Positions 36,910-45,742 of a stretch of DNA of 64,000 nt are shown here, in pieces. Both the position numbers and the translations under genes were made by a program. A model generated the notes under the pieces. It had not been told where the DNA came from. It worked only from the letters and a program-made list of their open reading frames with translations, and did no database searches. The stretch is from CAZSLC01 sp964607675 (GTDB lineage: Bacteria > Bacteroidota > Bacteroidia > Bacteroidales > UBA932): NCBI GenBank assembly GCA_964607675.1, contig CAZSLC010000004.1:38646-102645 (forward strand), written 5' to 3'. The first letter of the stretch is position 1. Each line of letters opens with the position of its first letter.

Positions 36910-37938
36910 ATGGCATTAACAATTTTAGGAATAGAATCGTCGTGTGATGACACTTCAGCTGCTATTATCTCGGACGAGTATTTGTTATCTAATGTAATGG
37001 CCTCGCAAGAGGTACACAGAAAATATGGAGGAGTAGTCCCAGAGCTTGCTTCGAGGGCTCATCAACAGAGCATTGTCCCTGTTGTAGATCAGGCATTAAA
37101 AGAGGCTTCAGTTAACAAAAATGAAATTGATGCAATAGCTTTTACTAGGGGACCAGGACTGCTTGGTTCTCTTTTAGTGGGGACTTCATTTGCAAAGGGA
37201 CTTTCAATTTCTTTGAATAAACCTATTGTGGAGGTAAACCATCTTCAAGGTCACATCCTTTCCAATTTTATTAAGGAACCTAATATCGACAAGGAGTACC
37301 CCACATTTCCATTTCTTGCCCTCTTAGTTTCTGGCGGACATTCCCAAATAGTAAGGGTTGATGACTATTTGAAATTTGAAGTGATAGGGCACACTATAGA
37401 TGATGCTGTAGGTGAGGCTTTTGACAAATGTGCAAAAGTGCTTGATCTTGGATATCCTGGAGGACCCATCATAGATAAATTGGCAAAATTGGGAGATCCT
37501 AAAAGATTTCAATTTTCGAAACCACATATTCCTGAATTGAATTATAGTTTCAGTGGAGTCAAGACCTCTCTTCTTTATTTTCTGAGAGATCAGGTAAAAG
37601 ATGATGCTTCATTTATTGAGAAAAATATCAATGATATATGTGCATCATTTCAAAGAACATTGATAGATATATTGATGGATAAACTACTCAAAGCCGTGAA
37701 GTTGACAAATATCAGAGAAATTGCAATTGCAGGTGGGGTATCTGCCAATTCAGGATTACGAGAGAGGATAGTTGCAGAAGGGGAGAAAAGAGGGTGGAAA
37801 TGTTTCCTTCCCAAATTGAAATTTACTACCGACAATGCTGCAATGATTGCTATCACTGGTTATTATAAATACAAAGCAGGGCTGATCTCTCCACTCGATA
37901 TTGCCCCTATTTCGAGAGCTCTTGACTATAACTCGTAG
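36910..37938 (+). CDS. tsaD: tRNA threonylcarbamoyladenosine synthase subunit TsaD
   Basis: The catalytic subunit that transfers threonylcarbamoyl to A37 of ANN-decoding tRNAs. The protein is 342 residues. It begins LTILGIESSCDDTSAAI, carries the metal-binding HxxxH at His111 and His115 (NHLQGH), then LALLVSGGHSQIV, DDAVGEAFDKCAKVLDLGYPGG, and IAGGVSANSGLR. It is complete. It is divergent from tamB and 3 bp upstream of an FAD oxidoreductase. mtaB, which modifies the TsaD product further, is 4.6 kb away. Confidence 0.97.
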   Translation: MALTILGIESSCDDTSAAIISDEYLLSNVMASQEVHRKYGGVVPELASRAHQQSIVPVVDQALKEASVNKNEIDAIAFTRGPGLLGSLLVGTSFAKGLSISLNKPIVEVNHLQGHILSNFIKEPNIDKEYPTFPFLALLVSGGHSQIVRVDDYLKFEVIGHTIDDAVGEAFDKCAKVLDLGYPGGPIIDKLAKLGDPKRFQFSKPHIPELNYSFSGVKTSLLYFLRDQVKDDASFIEKNINDICASFQRTLIDILMDKLLKAVKLTNIREIAIAGGVSANSGLRERIVAEGEKRGWKCFLPKLKFTTDNAAMIAITGYYKYKAGLISPLDIAPISRALDYNS

Positions 37939-37941
37939 TAA

Positions 37942-39465
37942 ATGAAAGAGTTTGAAATTGCTTTTCCAATATTGGAGACGCCCTCTGATGATGATTTTAA
38001 AAGAGCTTCTGCAAAATCCATGGGGCTCCCCCTCTCTAAGGTTGGTGGATATCAGATATTGAAAAAATCTATTGATGCCCGTTCTTCCACTATTCTATCT
38101 CGATATAGAGTCGTTGCATATTCTGATTCAGAGGTGGCTCCAAGTCCATTTTCTTTGGATGTTTTTCAAAATGTTGCACTCTCAACACCAGTAATAGTCG
38201 TTGGAGCGGGTCCTGCTGGTATTTTTGCTGCACTGCGCCTTATCCAAAGGGGATTTAAGCCAATTATCCTTGAGAGGGGAAAAGATGTTCATCGTAGAAA
38301 ATATGATACTGCAGCACTTTCGAGGGAGGGGATACTTAATCCTGATTCAAATTATTGTTTTGGAGAGGGGGGAGCGGGGACATTTTCTGATGGAAAGCTT
38401 TATACCAGATCTAACAAACGTGGAGATATAAGAGAGGTACTTCATCTTCTTGTCCACTTTGGAGCTGACCCCGCCATTTTAACAGATGCACATCCCCATA
38501 TAGGGAGCGATAGATTACCATCTATAATTGAGAAAATAAGAGAATGTATTGTGCAACATGGGGGAGAGTACCATTTTGATAGCAAGGTGGTTGACATTAG
38601 GAAGGTAGGTGATCAATGGAGAGTGAATGCAGGTTGCGACTATTCTGCTAAGTATATCATTTTGGCTACAGGCCACTCTGCAACAGATATATATGAAATG
38701 TTCTACAGAAAAGGGTGGGAGGTGCAGCCTAAAGGGTTTGCCCTCGGAGTGAGGGTAGAACATCCACAGATGCTGATCAATCAGAGCCAGTATCACAACA
38801 GATTCCAATCATATTTACCCCCAGCAGAGTATTCTTTAGTCACCCAAGTGGATGGAAGGGGGGTATTCTCTTTCTGTATGTGCCCTGGTGGTATTTTGGT
38901 TCCCTCTTCAACCAATGAAGGTGGATTGGTACTTAATGGTATGTCCAATTCAATGAGAAATTCTAAATGGGCAAATGCAGGAATTGTTGTCTCTGTTGAG
39001 CCTGCAGATGTAGGTGGAGAAGGACCACTGACTCTTCTCCAATTTCAGAAAGAGGTTGAGAAACGGGCATTTGCTGCCACCAATTCTTTCAAGGCCCCTT
39101 CCCAAAGGATGACTGATTTCTGCCGTTCTAAATTTTCCCCAAATCTCCCAGCAAGTTCCTACTCACTTGGTGCTGTTTCTGCACAATTAGATGAGATCCT
39201 CCCCGATTTTGTATCATCAAGATTGAAAAAAGCCTTCCCACTTTTTGATAAAAAGTTGAAAGGCTATTATACCTCTGAGGCTCTCCTCCTCGCAGTTGAA
39301 TCGAGGACTTCATCTACAGTAAGAATTCCAAGGAACAATGAAACATTGGAACACATCACCTTAAAAGGGCTGTTCCCATGTGGTGAGGGGGCTGGTTATG
39401 CAGGGGGGATAGTCTCTTCTGCGCTTGATGGAATCAACTGTGCAGAGAAAGTTGGAGACAATTAA
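37942..39465 (+). CDS. NAD(P)/FAD-dependent oxidoreductase
   Basis: A 507-residue flavoprotein. Residues 1-75 form a small N-terminal domain ahead of the FAD-binding Rossmann motif VIVVGAGPAGIFAAL (GxGxxG at 88-93). Then come LERGKDV, GEGGAGTFSDGKLYTR, a second nucleotide segment YIILATGHSA and a C-terminal LFPCGEGAGYAGGI FAD-contact motif. This family is widespread in Bacteroidota and Firmicutes and is annotated only as an FAD-dependent dehydrogenase; the substrate is unknown. It is probably cotranscribed with tsaD. Its last 4 bp overlap the slyD-type gene. Confidence 0.88.
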   Translation: MKEFEIAFPILETPSDDDFKRASAKSMGLPLSKVGGYQILKKSIDARSSTILSRYRVVAYSDSEVAPSPFSLDVFQNVALSTPVIVVGAGPAGIFAALRLIQRGFKPIILERGKDVHRRKYDTAALSREGILNPDSNYCFGEGGAGTFSDGKLYTRSNKRGDIREVLHLLVHFGADPAILTDAHPHIGSDRLPSIIEKIRECIVQHGGEYHFDSKVVDIRKVGDQWRVNAGCDYSAKYIILATGHSATDIYEMFYRKGWEVQPKGFALGVRVEHPQMLINQSQYHNRFQSYLPPAEYSLVTQVDGRGVFSFCMCPGGILVPSSTNEGGLVLNGMSNSMRNSKWANAGIVVSVEPADVGGEGPLTLLQFQKEVEKRAFAATNSFKAPSQRMTDFCRSKFSPNLPASSYSLGAVSAQLDEILPDFVSSRLKKAFPLFDKKLKGYYTSEALLLAVESRTSSTVRIPRNNETLEHITLKGLFPCGEGAGYAGGIVSSALDGINCAEKVGDN

Positions 39466-40001
39466 TGACATCCACCGCATCCGCAAGAAGAGCAGTCACC
39501 TTCTCCGCAGCTTTGAGCTTTTCTCTCACCATGAAGACCATCGGCCAATTCTTGTTCAGTAGCTTCGCGAACTGTTACAATTTCTCCTGTGAAATGTAAT
39601 TCTTTCCCTGCTAAAGCATGGTTAAAATCCATTAAAACGAACTCTGGTTTTACCTCTACTACTTTACCAGGAATAACTCCACCCATATTGTTCATCATTG
39701 GAATTACATTTCCAATAGTCAAAAGTCCCTCTTTTACTTTACCGTCGATTTCAAAAATATTGATTGGAAGTTCCACAACAGCTTGTGGATCAACTTCTCC
39801 ATAACCCTCACTGGCAGAAAGAGTAAAATCAAATGGATCGCCTGGCTTCTTATTTAATATGTTATCTTCAAACTTAGGGAGAAGAGATTTTGTTCCAAAA
39901 ATAAAATCAAGTGGTTTTTCTTTTGTCGTTTTGTCAGCTACCTCGCCATCCACTACTAATGTATAGATTAGTTCTACTACTTTGTTGTTGTTAATTTCCA
40001 T
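39462..40001 (-). CDS. slyD: SlyD-type FKBP peptidyl-prolyl isomerase
   Basis: A 179-residue FKBP-fold prolyl isomerase and chaperone. The FKBP part (ELIYTLVVDG, PLDFIFGTKSLLPKFEDNIL, GDPFDFTLSASEGYGEVDP) is interrupted by the insert-in-flap chaperone domain typical of SlyD. The last 16 residues (164-179) hold five Cys and one His (SCGEGDCSSCGCGGCH), matching the metal-binding tail that lets SlyD bind nickel or zinc. It is the last gene after nhaC; no promoter is evident in the 35 bp between them. Confidence 0.9.
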   Translation of the reverse strand: MEINNNKVVELIYTLVVDGEVADKTTKEKPLDFIFGTKSLLPKFEDNILNKKPGDPFDFTLSASEGYGEVDPQAVVELPINIFEIDGKVKEGLLTIGNVIPMMNNMGGVIPGKVVEVKPEFVLMDFNHALAGKELHFTGEIVTVREATEQELADGLHGERKAQSCGEGDCSSCGCGGCH

Positions 40002-40036
40002 TACAATTTTGTTTTAATTAAAAATATTTATTTGTG

Positions 40037-41473
40037 TTAATTGTTATTCTCTGTGACTATCCTCTTTATTTTCCAATTCAGTGCCGCCACTATCAATGAG
40101 ACAAATGGGGAGGCTATGTTGAAAATACAATAGGGGAGGTAGGTCAAAGTTGGAACCCCTAAAACGGTTGATTGAACCACTCCACAAGTATTCCATGGCA
40201 CCAATACAGATGTCACTGTCCCAGAATCCTCCAAGCTTCTGCTCAGTAACTCTGGTGCGTATCCTTTGTCTTTGTAAGTCTTTGCAAACATTTTACCAGG
40301 AATTAGTATAGCCATATATTGATCTGATAAAATAATATTGCAGAATACACAGGCACCGATAGTAGATGCAACAATGCTAAATGTACTATTCATTATCTTT
40401 ATCATCTTCTGGGTAATAGTATCAATCATCCCTGTACCATCAAGTATTCCCCCGAAAGCGACAACACACAATATAAGCCATATAGTATTGAGCATACCAG
40501 ACATCCCTTTTGTAGTAGTAAGGGTATTGAGCATTGCATCTGAAGTCTCAATATGGGTAGAGGTTGACATCATTTGAAAGACGGATTGAAAAAACTGATG
40601 GAATTTTCCATTAGAGGGGTCACATATTTGTCCTACGATATCTGGTTGAACAAAGAATGCAACAATCCCACCAATCAGAGCAGATATGAAAAGTGTTATA
40701 TATGCAGGCACTTTTTTGAAAATTAGAACTAAAGTGAAGCATGGTATAAGGAGCAACCAAGGAGAAATATTAAATGCTGAAGAGATCGAATTGAGTTGTG
40801 CATCAACATCAATATGACCAACAGGAGAGGTGAAACCCACTATTGCAAAGACAATAAATGAGATGATAAAAGAGGGTAGATTGGTATAAAGCAAATAGTG
40901 AAGATGTTTATACAGATCAGCTCCAGCAGCGGTGACAGATAGATTGCAAGAATCTGACAGAGGTGACCTCTTATCCCCGAAATAGGCTCCAGAAATAATT
41001 GCCCCTGCTAGCCAGCCAGTACTTATCCCTATAATACTTCCAGCACTTATCATAGCCACTCCAATAGTCCCCACTGTGGTCCACGAACTCCCAGATAACA
41101 CTGAAACTAATGCTGTTAGTAAGAATGTGACGACCAGAAATATAGATGGATTGATGATTTTAAGTCCATAATATATAATAGTTGGAACAACCCCAGACAA
41201 CATCCATGTGGCAGTGAGAGAACCTATCATCAATAATATGAATATGGCAGGTCCTGTATTTGAAAGCTGTTCTAAAATACCTTTCTCTATCTCTTTCCAA
41301 GGCCTTTTAAGAAAGGCAATAGATATAAAAATAGCAACTATAGATGAAAAAATAAGGGCAATTTGTGAAGCCCCAGATGTCAAATCACCACCAAAAATAC
41401 GTCCTCCAATAATAAGTAGGACAATTAAGGTAACAATAGGAACAAACGACACGAACATCGATGGTTTCTTCAT
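40037..41473 (-). CDS. nhaC: Na+/H+ antiporter NhaC
   Basis: A 478-residue polytopic membrane protein with about 11-12 hydrophobic segments. Segments characteristic of NhaC are SGSSWTTVGTIGVAMI, GAYFGDKRSPLSDSCNLSVTAAGADLYKHL, and SDQYMAILIPGKMFAKTYKDKGYAPELLSRSLEDSGTVTSVLVPWNTCG. It exchanges Na+ for H+ across the inner membrane. The genes before it on the strand are pmbA/tldE (6 bp gap) and tldD. The V-ATPase and the Na+-pumping decarboxylase in this window make sodium handling a consistent theme. Confidence 0.93.
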   Translation of the reverse strand: MKKPSMFVSFVPIVTLIVLLIIGGRIFGGDLTSGASQIALIFSSIVAIFISIAFLKRPWKEIEKGILEQLSNTGPAIFILLMIGSLTATWMLSGVVPTIIYYGLKIINPSIFLVVTFLLTALVSVLSGSSWTTVGTIGVAMISAGSIIGISTGWLAGAIISGAYFGDKRSPLSDSCNLSVTAAGADLYKHLHYLLYTNLPSFIISFIVFAIVGFTSPVGHIDVDAQLNSISSAFNISPWLLLIPCFTLVLIFKKVPAYITLFISALIGGIVAFFVQPDIVGQICDPSNGKFHQFFQSVFQMMSTSTHIETSDAMLNTLTTTKGMSGMLNTIWLILCVVAFGGILDGTGMIDTITQKMIKIMNSTFSIVASTIGACVFCNIILSDQYMAILIPGKMFAKTYKDKGYAPELLSRSLEDSGTVTSVLVPWNTCGVVQSTVLGVPTLTYLPYCIFNIASPFVSLIVAALNWKIKRIVTENNN

Positions 41474-41479
41474 CTTCTT

Positions 41480-42787
41480 CTATATTCCACTAAAATCAAT
41501 ATTATCAAATGCAATTGTTGGAATATTCCACATAGAACATCTTCTTGAATCATTTCCGATGTGGATAATTCTATCCCACAAAGATATAATATTCCCAGTC
41601 ATATTCATCTCTTTGATTGGATATTTTATCTCTCCATTTTCAAAGACGAAACCCTCTATACCATAGGAGAAATCACCAGTGGCGTTATTTGCATTTCCTC
41701 CATTGAAACCAGTTAAATAGATGCCGCTGTTAACATCTTTTAGTATAGAAGACAAATTATCTGCACCAAATGGCATAAGGGTAGGGGCGGATGGTGAATC
41801 AATCGTAGGGGAAATACCAAGTTTGTTTGAGTAGTAAGTGTTTAGGTAGTAATAGTTTACAATACCATCCTTGATAATATCCATCTCTTTAGTCGCCACA
41901 CCCTCGCAATCGAAAAGTCTTGATCCCATGGCTCCAACTATTAGTGGTTTATCTATAAGATTGAACTTTTCTGAAAATACTTTTTTTCCTAGAGAATCAA
42001 GCAGAAATGAGTTCCTTTGTTGAATTGATGCACCATTAAGGGCAGATAATAAAGGAGACACCAATCTTGATGAGACACTGTTGTCTATCACAACGGAATA
42101 TTTCCCTGATTTACCTTTTTTGGCCCCTATCATCTTCAAGGTGCGTTCCATTGCTATTTTACCACAGTCTTTCTTCAAAGAGTCAAAATCAATGGATGCA
42201 TCGTACCAATAATTTTGTGGGCGGGCATCGGAGTTGTCTTTGACTGAGCACTCTGTACTTAATGAATAGATCGTCATTTTACTCTCACCTTCAAAGCCAT
42301 TGGAGTCTATTATCTTCTGAAATAATCTACTATCCGAGTATTCACTTGATGCTGATATTATCCTTTTGTCATTAAAATCTATCTGTTCCGCCACAGAAAA
42401 AATCAATTCTTTTTTCTTGTGAGGAGCAATGGAATCAAACTTTTCATCAAATTGTTGAAGGTCTATCTGGTCTCCTTTGTAATATCTCTCCTTCTGTGGA
42501 AGGGAACGGCAACTATCAGGGGAGAGGAGTTTTACAGATTCTATTGCCTTCTTAATAAAAATTGTAAGATCTTCTTCTTCCATTCTATTGGTTGAAAACG
42601 AACCGAATCTGTCATTCACAACGATTTGAATGAGAAGTGAAGAGCTGGTCGCAGACTGTAACCTCTCCAACTCGTTGTCTAAGACTGAAATATTTGATTC
42701 AATTCCATCCGACTGTGTCACTCTTACCTGATTTGCTCCATTTTTAATGGCAATCTCAAGGGCTATAGATGCAATATCTTTATTCAT
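41480..42787 (-). CDS. pmbA: PmbA/TldE-like subunit of TldD/TldE protease
   Basis: A 435-residue protein of the TldD/PmbA family. The ATG at 42787 forms TAATG with the tldD stop, which decides the start. It lacks the HExxxH zinc motif found in its neighbour, as expected for the non-catalytic TldE/PmbA subunit. It has ANQVRVTQSDG in the N-terminal domain, GMEG-like positions and a C-terminal GNANNATGDFSYGIEGFVFENGE segment. TldD and TldE form a heterodimeric metalloprotease that degrades unfolded peptides and matures some peptide natural products. Confidence 0.9.
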   Translation of the reverse strand: MNKDIASIALEIAIKNGANQVRVTQSDGIESNISVLDNELERLQSATSSSLLIQIVVNDRFGSFSTNRMEEEDLTIFIKKAIESVKLLSPDSCRSLPQKERYYKGDQIDLQQFDEKFDSIAPHKKKELIFSVAEQIDFNDKRIISASSEYSDSRLFQKIIDSNGFEGESKMTIYSLSTECSVKDNSDARPQNYWYDASIDFDSLKKDCGKIAMERTLKMIGAKKGKSGKYSVVIDNSVSSRLVSPLLSALNGASIQQRNSFLLDSLGKKVFSEKFNLIDKPLIVGAMGSRLFDCEGVATKEMDIIKDGIVNYYYLNTYYSNKLGISPTIDSPSAPTLMPFGADNLSSILKDVNSGIYLTGFNGGNANNATGDFSYGIEGFVFENGEIKYPIKEMNMTGNIISLWDRIIHIGNDSRRCSMWNIPTIAFDNIDFSGI

Positions 42788-44190
42788 TAGTTTACTCCTC
42801 CAACATTTAATTCTTTTATTAGCACAGATGGCATGCCACACGATACTGGACAATATTGTTCTTTGCCGCAAGTCCAAGTCCCGTCGTCAATAAAACTATT
42901 ATTTGCAACTAATTGAATATCAGCTAATGCCTGAGGACCATTGCCGATAATATTTATATCTTTTATCGGGGTTGAGAGTTTGCCATTCTCAATGAGGTAT
43001 CCTGATTTAACAAAAAATGTGAAGTCTCCTGCTCCAATTTGTACCTGTCCGTTGGAAAAAGTGTCAACAAAGATTCCATTTTTAACCTCTTTGATCAGTT
43101 CTTCTTCGCTACAACTGCCATTCTCCATATATGTGGCCCTCATCCTTGGAATAGGAATAAACCTAAAAGACTCCCTTCGTCCGTTTCCAGTGGGTTGTGT
43201 ATTGTAATATTTTGCACTTATTCTGTCATGGAGATATGAATTTAGAATGCCATCTTTAACCATGTATGTTTTTTGACCGAGGACACCCTCATCATCAATA
43301 TTGACTGATCCTCTGTTAAATGGAATTGTCCCATCATCAACAATGTTGATACTTGAGTCACATATTTTCTTTCCCATTTTGTCACAAAAGATAGATGTCT
43401 TTTTTCTATTAAAATCAGCTTCAAAGGCGTGCCCTATTGCTTCATGAAGAAGAATACCAGAACTTCCTGCCCCCATGACTACAGGCATCACACCCCCTTT
43501 GGGCTGTTTGGCTTTAAAAAGTCTATTACATCCATCAATTAAACTATTCAATATAATATCTGAAAGCTCTTTTGTCAAAAAATCACCCCCTTTTCTGTAA
43601 CTTTTTCCAGCATTAAATGTCTCAATTCTTCCATTTGATTCCATTACGCATGTAGCCGACAACGAAGCCATAGGTCTAATATCTGAAAATGTTTCGCCTA
43701 AAGAGTTGTAAAAAAGAATATTGGATATTGAATTAGATAATCTTTCAACCACTTTTGTAACCTTTGTATCACTTTGAAATATTCTTTCGTTGAGTTCCAA
43801 TAGGAAATTTTTTCTCTCTGTTATAGAGATGTCATCCCAATTCATAATGATAGGGTGATAGTTTTGAAATATTTTCTTTTTGTATGGGGATATATTTACT
43901 GAAGAGGTGTTTGATGTGGCAATTTGAGCTGCGTATTCGGCTGCTTTCAATATATTTTCGATATCCATGGACTCCGAATATCCATATCCACTGTTTTGTC
44001 CCGATATAACTCTTATCCCGACGCCATAATCAATATGGGACTCTGCGTTGTTGACACTACCATCCATTAATGTCAAATTGTCAGATGCTGTGTATTCAAA
44101 ATAAATGTCGGCGTATTCACCACCTCTAGATAGAGCTACCTTTAAGACCCTATCTATCTCTTCATTACAGATATTAAATAGACTATTCAT
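42787..44190 (-). CDS. tldD: TldD metalloprotease, catalytic subunit
   Basis: A 467-residue member of the TldD/PmbA family. The zinc-binding motif HEAIGH occupies residues 249-254 with the downstream acidic ligand region FEADF. A GAGSSGILL strand precedes it and GRRESFRFIPIPRMRATY and GAGDFTFFVKSGYLIENG follow. It pairs with the downstream pmbA gene (1 bp overlap). Its start is only 3 bp from the terminator of the preceding kinase cassette, and I see no promoter between them, so its transcription start is unclear. Confidence 0.93.
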   Translation of the reverse strand: MNSLFNICNEEIDRVLKVALSRGGEYADIYFEYTASDNLTLMDGSVNNAESHIDYGVGIRVISGQNSGYGYSESMDIENILKAAEYAAQIATSNTSSVNISPYKKKIFQNYHPIIMNWDDISITERKNFLLELNERIFQSDTKVTKVVERLSNSISNILFYNSLGETFSDIRPMASLSATCVMESNGRIETFNAGKSYRKGGDFLTKELSDIILNSLIDGCNRLFKAKQPKGGVMPVVMGAGSSGILLHEAIGHAFEADFNRKKTSIFCDKMGKKICDSSINIVDDGTIPFNRGSVNIDDEGVLGQKTYMVKDGILNSYLHDRISAKYYNTQPTGNGRRESFRFIPIPRMRATYMENGSCSEEELIKEVKNGIFVDTFSNGQVQIGAGDFTFFVKSGYLIENGKLSTPIKDINIIGNGPQALADIQLVANNSFIDDGTWTCGKEQYCPVSCGMPSVLIKELNVGGVN

Positions 44191-44192
44191 AT

Positions 44193-44222
44193 GATAAAAA
44201 AGGGCGTCTTATAAACGCCCTT
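44193..44222 (-). terminator. Rho-independent terminator after the kinase/small-protein cassette
   Basis: An 8 bp perfect stem, AAGGGCGT at 44200-44207 with ACGCCCTT at 44215-44222, around a 7-base loop. Read on the minus strand it is followed by a run of T. It is 9 bp after the small gene's stop and directly before tldD. Confidence 0.75.
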
Positions 44223-44231
44223 AAAATAATT

Positions 44232-44387
44232 TTAGATTTCGGTCGCTTTGACTTTAATCACCTTTCCCTTATTGGCAAACACCAACTCGGAATTGTTTTT
44301 TTTCTTTTCTTGAACTAACTTTTCGAACGAGTTATTTAACCCTGTTACGATGTTGTCTCTAAGCTCCCGTGTTTCTTGTTCGCTCAT
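44232..44387 (-). CDS. 51-residue small protein paired with zeta-like kinase
   Basis: A short reading frame from an ATG at 44387 to a TAA at 44232. The product is charged: an N-terminal helix likely from residue 2 to about 32 (starting MSEQETRELRDNI, then FEKLVQEKKKNN) followed by ELVFANKGKVIKVKA, which looks like a two-strand hairpin. It begins inside the last 29 bp of the zeta-like kinase gene in another frame and ends just before a terminator. The codon use looks normal and the gene has no other evident explanation. It may be the antitoxin or regulator of the kinase; I cannot name a family. Confidence 0.72.
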   Translation of the reverse strand: MSEQETRELRDNIVTGLNNSFEKLVQEKKKNNSELVFANKGKVIKVKATEI

Positions 44388-44949
44388 AATTGATCAATTG
44401 GTTGAATAAGGTTTTATTATGTACTTTAGTTGTTATCTCTTTCCCCCCCTCAGCGATAATCTCAATTGGGTTACTTGAATTATCTATAATTATCCAATAC
44501 TCACATGCTGGTAAATAAAGAGAAAATAGATGCCTTATACCCATGTCATATCTTCTTCTAATCTTCTCTTCACTTACATTGTGTCCTCCAGAGGCTACTC
44601 TCAATTTTACTCTTTCAACGGCTAACGACGGCATATTGAGCCAAATGTAAATCAGTGTTACTGAATATCCGAGCCTTTGAGCCTCTTTAACCATCTTTAG
44701 ATGAGTCCTCGTTGCTAGTGTAGTCTCTATTGCAAAGTCTTTTTTCTCCTCTAATAATGCATCCACCCTTTCTATCATTATCCTTCCAGCCTGAATTGCA
44801 GCCTTTTCTGGAGTAAATGGAGAAATACCTTTGGCAATTTCATCTGCATTTACAAATTCATCGCACTTTAGCATCTCTGGTAAAATTGTATATGATGCTG
44901 TCGTTTTACCCGCTCCGTTACATCCTGCAATAATGAATAACTTTGGCAT
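44359..44949 (-). CDS. Zeta-toxin-like P-loop kinase
   Basis: A 196-residue ATPase/kinase. The ATG at 44949 gives MPKLFIIAGCNGAGKTT with Walker A at residues 9-16 (GCNGAGKT); the TTG at 44970 is an unlikely start because it overlaps the -7 element. Other motifs are NADEIAKG, FAIETTLATR, and RVKLRVASGGHNVSEEKIRRRY, which contains the Arg and His positions of the short zeta-like family. True zeta toxins phosphorylate UDP-N-acetylglucosamine; whether this protein does is not shown. A small gene overlaps its 3' end. It has its own promoter and the pair its own terminator. Confidence 0.85.
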   Translation of the reverse strand: MPKLFIIAGCNGAGKTTASYTILPEMLKCDEFVNADEIAKGISPFTPEKAAIQAGRIMIERVDALLEEKKDFAIETTLATRTHLKMVKEAQRLGYSVTLIYIWLNMPSLAVERVKLRVASGGHNVSEEKIRRRYDMGIRHLFSLYLPACEYWIIIDNSSNPIEIIAEGGKEITTKVHNKTLFNQLINYERTRNTGA

Positions 44950-44966
44950 TTTTAACACAATCTTGG

Positions 44967-44975
44967 ACAAAGATA
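44967..44975 (-). promoter_or_regulatory. Putative -7 element for the zeta-like kinase cassette
   Basis: TATCTTTGT on the minus strand is an exact TAnnTTTG match, 17 bp before the kinase ATG. It covers the TTG at 44970, which supports starting at 44949. Confidence 0.55.
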
Positions 44976-45026
44976 ATAAAATCTTAAACTAAATTAGTGA
45001 ATGCTTATAAAAGTTATTAACAATTA

Positions 45027-45737
45027 TCATTCCAAATTAAATCTGTTTCCCATGACTGAATATGCGAAAAGTGCAAAATCCCCTAGTGCAGGGTCTTTAG
45101 GAAAGACCTGTCTAAGAAATTGTGTGATTTCCATTGCAGTTTTGTAATCGCATGAATTTCTACTTGTGATTCTAAGGTCTTTGGCACTTCTAAATACATG
45201 GACATCAAGTGGAATGATTAATTCAGAAGGATTTATATTTTCCCATATTCCCAAATCTACAATTCCATCATTTCGAACCATCCACCTTCTTAACATATGT
45301 ATTTTTTTATTAGCAGCGGAAGGGTCTTTTTTTTGCCCATAAATATTCACTCTTATTTCATCAGCAGAGAGGGATTCAATTGATGCGTTATCAGAGTAAT
45401 AATTTTTCAAATTTGTGCAGATCTGAGAAAAATCGCTCCATTTAATGGTTCTATGAAGTGATATATTATCACATTTGTGGTTTTTCTCAAATATATATTG
45501 AAAAGGATGCCATTCCATCTCCTCGAAGGCCCTTTTACAATCTCTGACAATCATATCTCTCCGCCCCCACGCCAAATGGGCTGAAATAATTGCAGCAATC
45601 TCGATATCTTGTAGTGAGCACTCTCCCTTCTTGTATAGATTGTAAAAGTATTTAGGAAAGATAATAGGGTCATTTTCAAAATATATAGGATTGTTATACT
45701 GCGCTGCAAGTGAGCGGAGGAGGGATATTTCATCCAT
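45027..45737 (-). CDS. TIGR02757 family protein
   Basis: A 236-residue protein matching the TIGR02757 (DUF2400) family, common in Bacteroidota but of unknown function. Recognisable segments are an N-terminal DPIIFPKYF, IAAIISAHLAWGRRDMI, FLRRW-like MLRRWMVRNDGIVDLGIW, LIIPLDVHVFRSAKDL and the closing DPALGDFALFAYSVMG. The arrangement of helices around LDVHV and DPALGDFALF resembles HhH-type DNA glycosylases, but this is a weak inference. It follows the V-ATPase K subunit by 5 bp and is probably on its transcript. Confidence 0.85.
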   Translation of the reverse strand: MDEISLLRSLAAQYNNPIYFENDPIIFPKYFYNLYKKGECSLQDIEIAAIISAHLAWGRRDMIVRDCKRAFEEMEWHPFQYIFEKNHKCDNISLHRTIKWSDFSQICTNLKNYYSDNASIESLSADEIRVNIYGQKKDPSAANKKIHMLRRWMVRNDGIVDLGIWENINPSELIIPLDVHVFRSAKDLRITSRNSCDYKTAMEITQFLRQVFPKDPALGDFALFAYSVMGNRFNLE

Positions 45738-45742
45738 TTCTT

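Noticed and set aside
44191..44390. Calling the kinase cassette a proven toxin-antitoxin system
   Set aside because: Only gene layout and a P-loop kinase signature are seen; neither toxicity nor neutralisation can be read from sequence.
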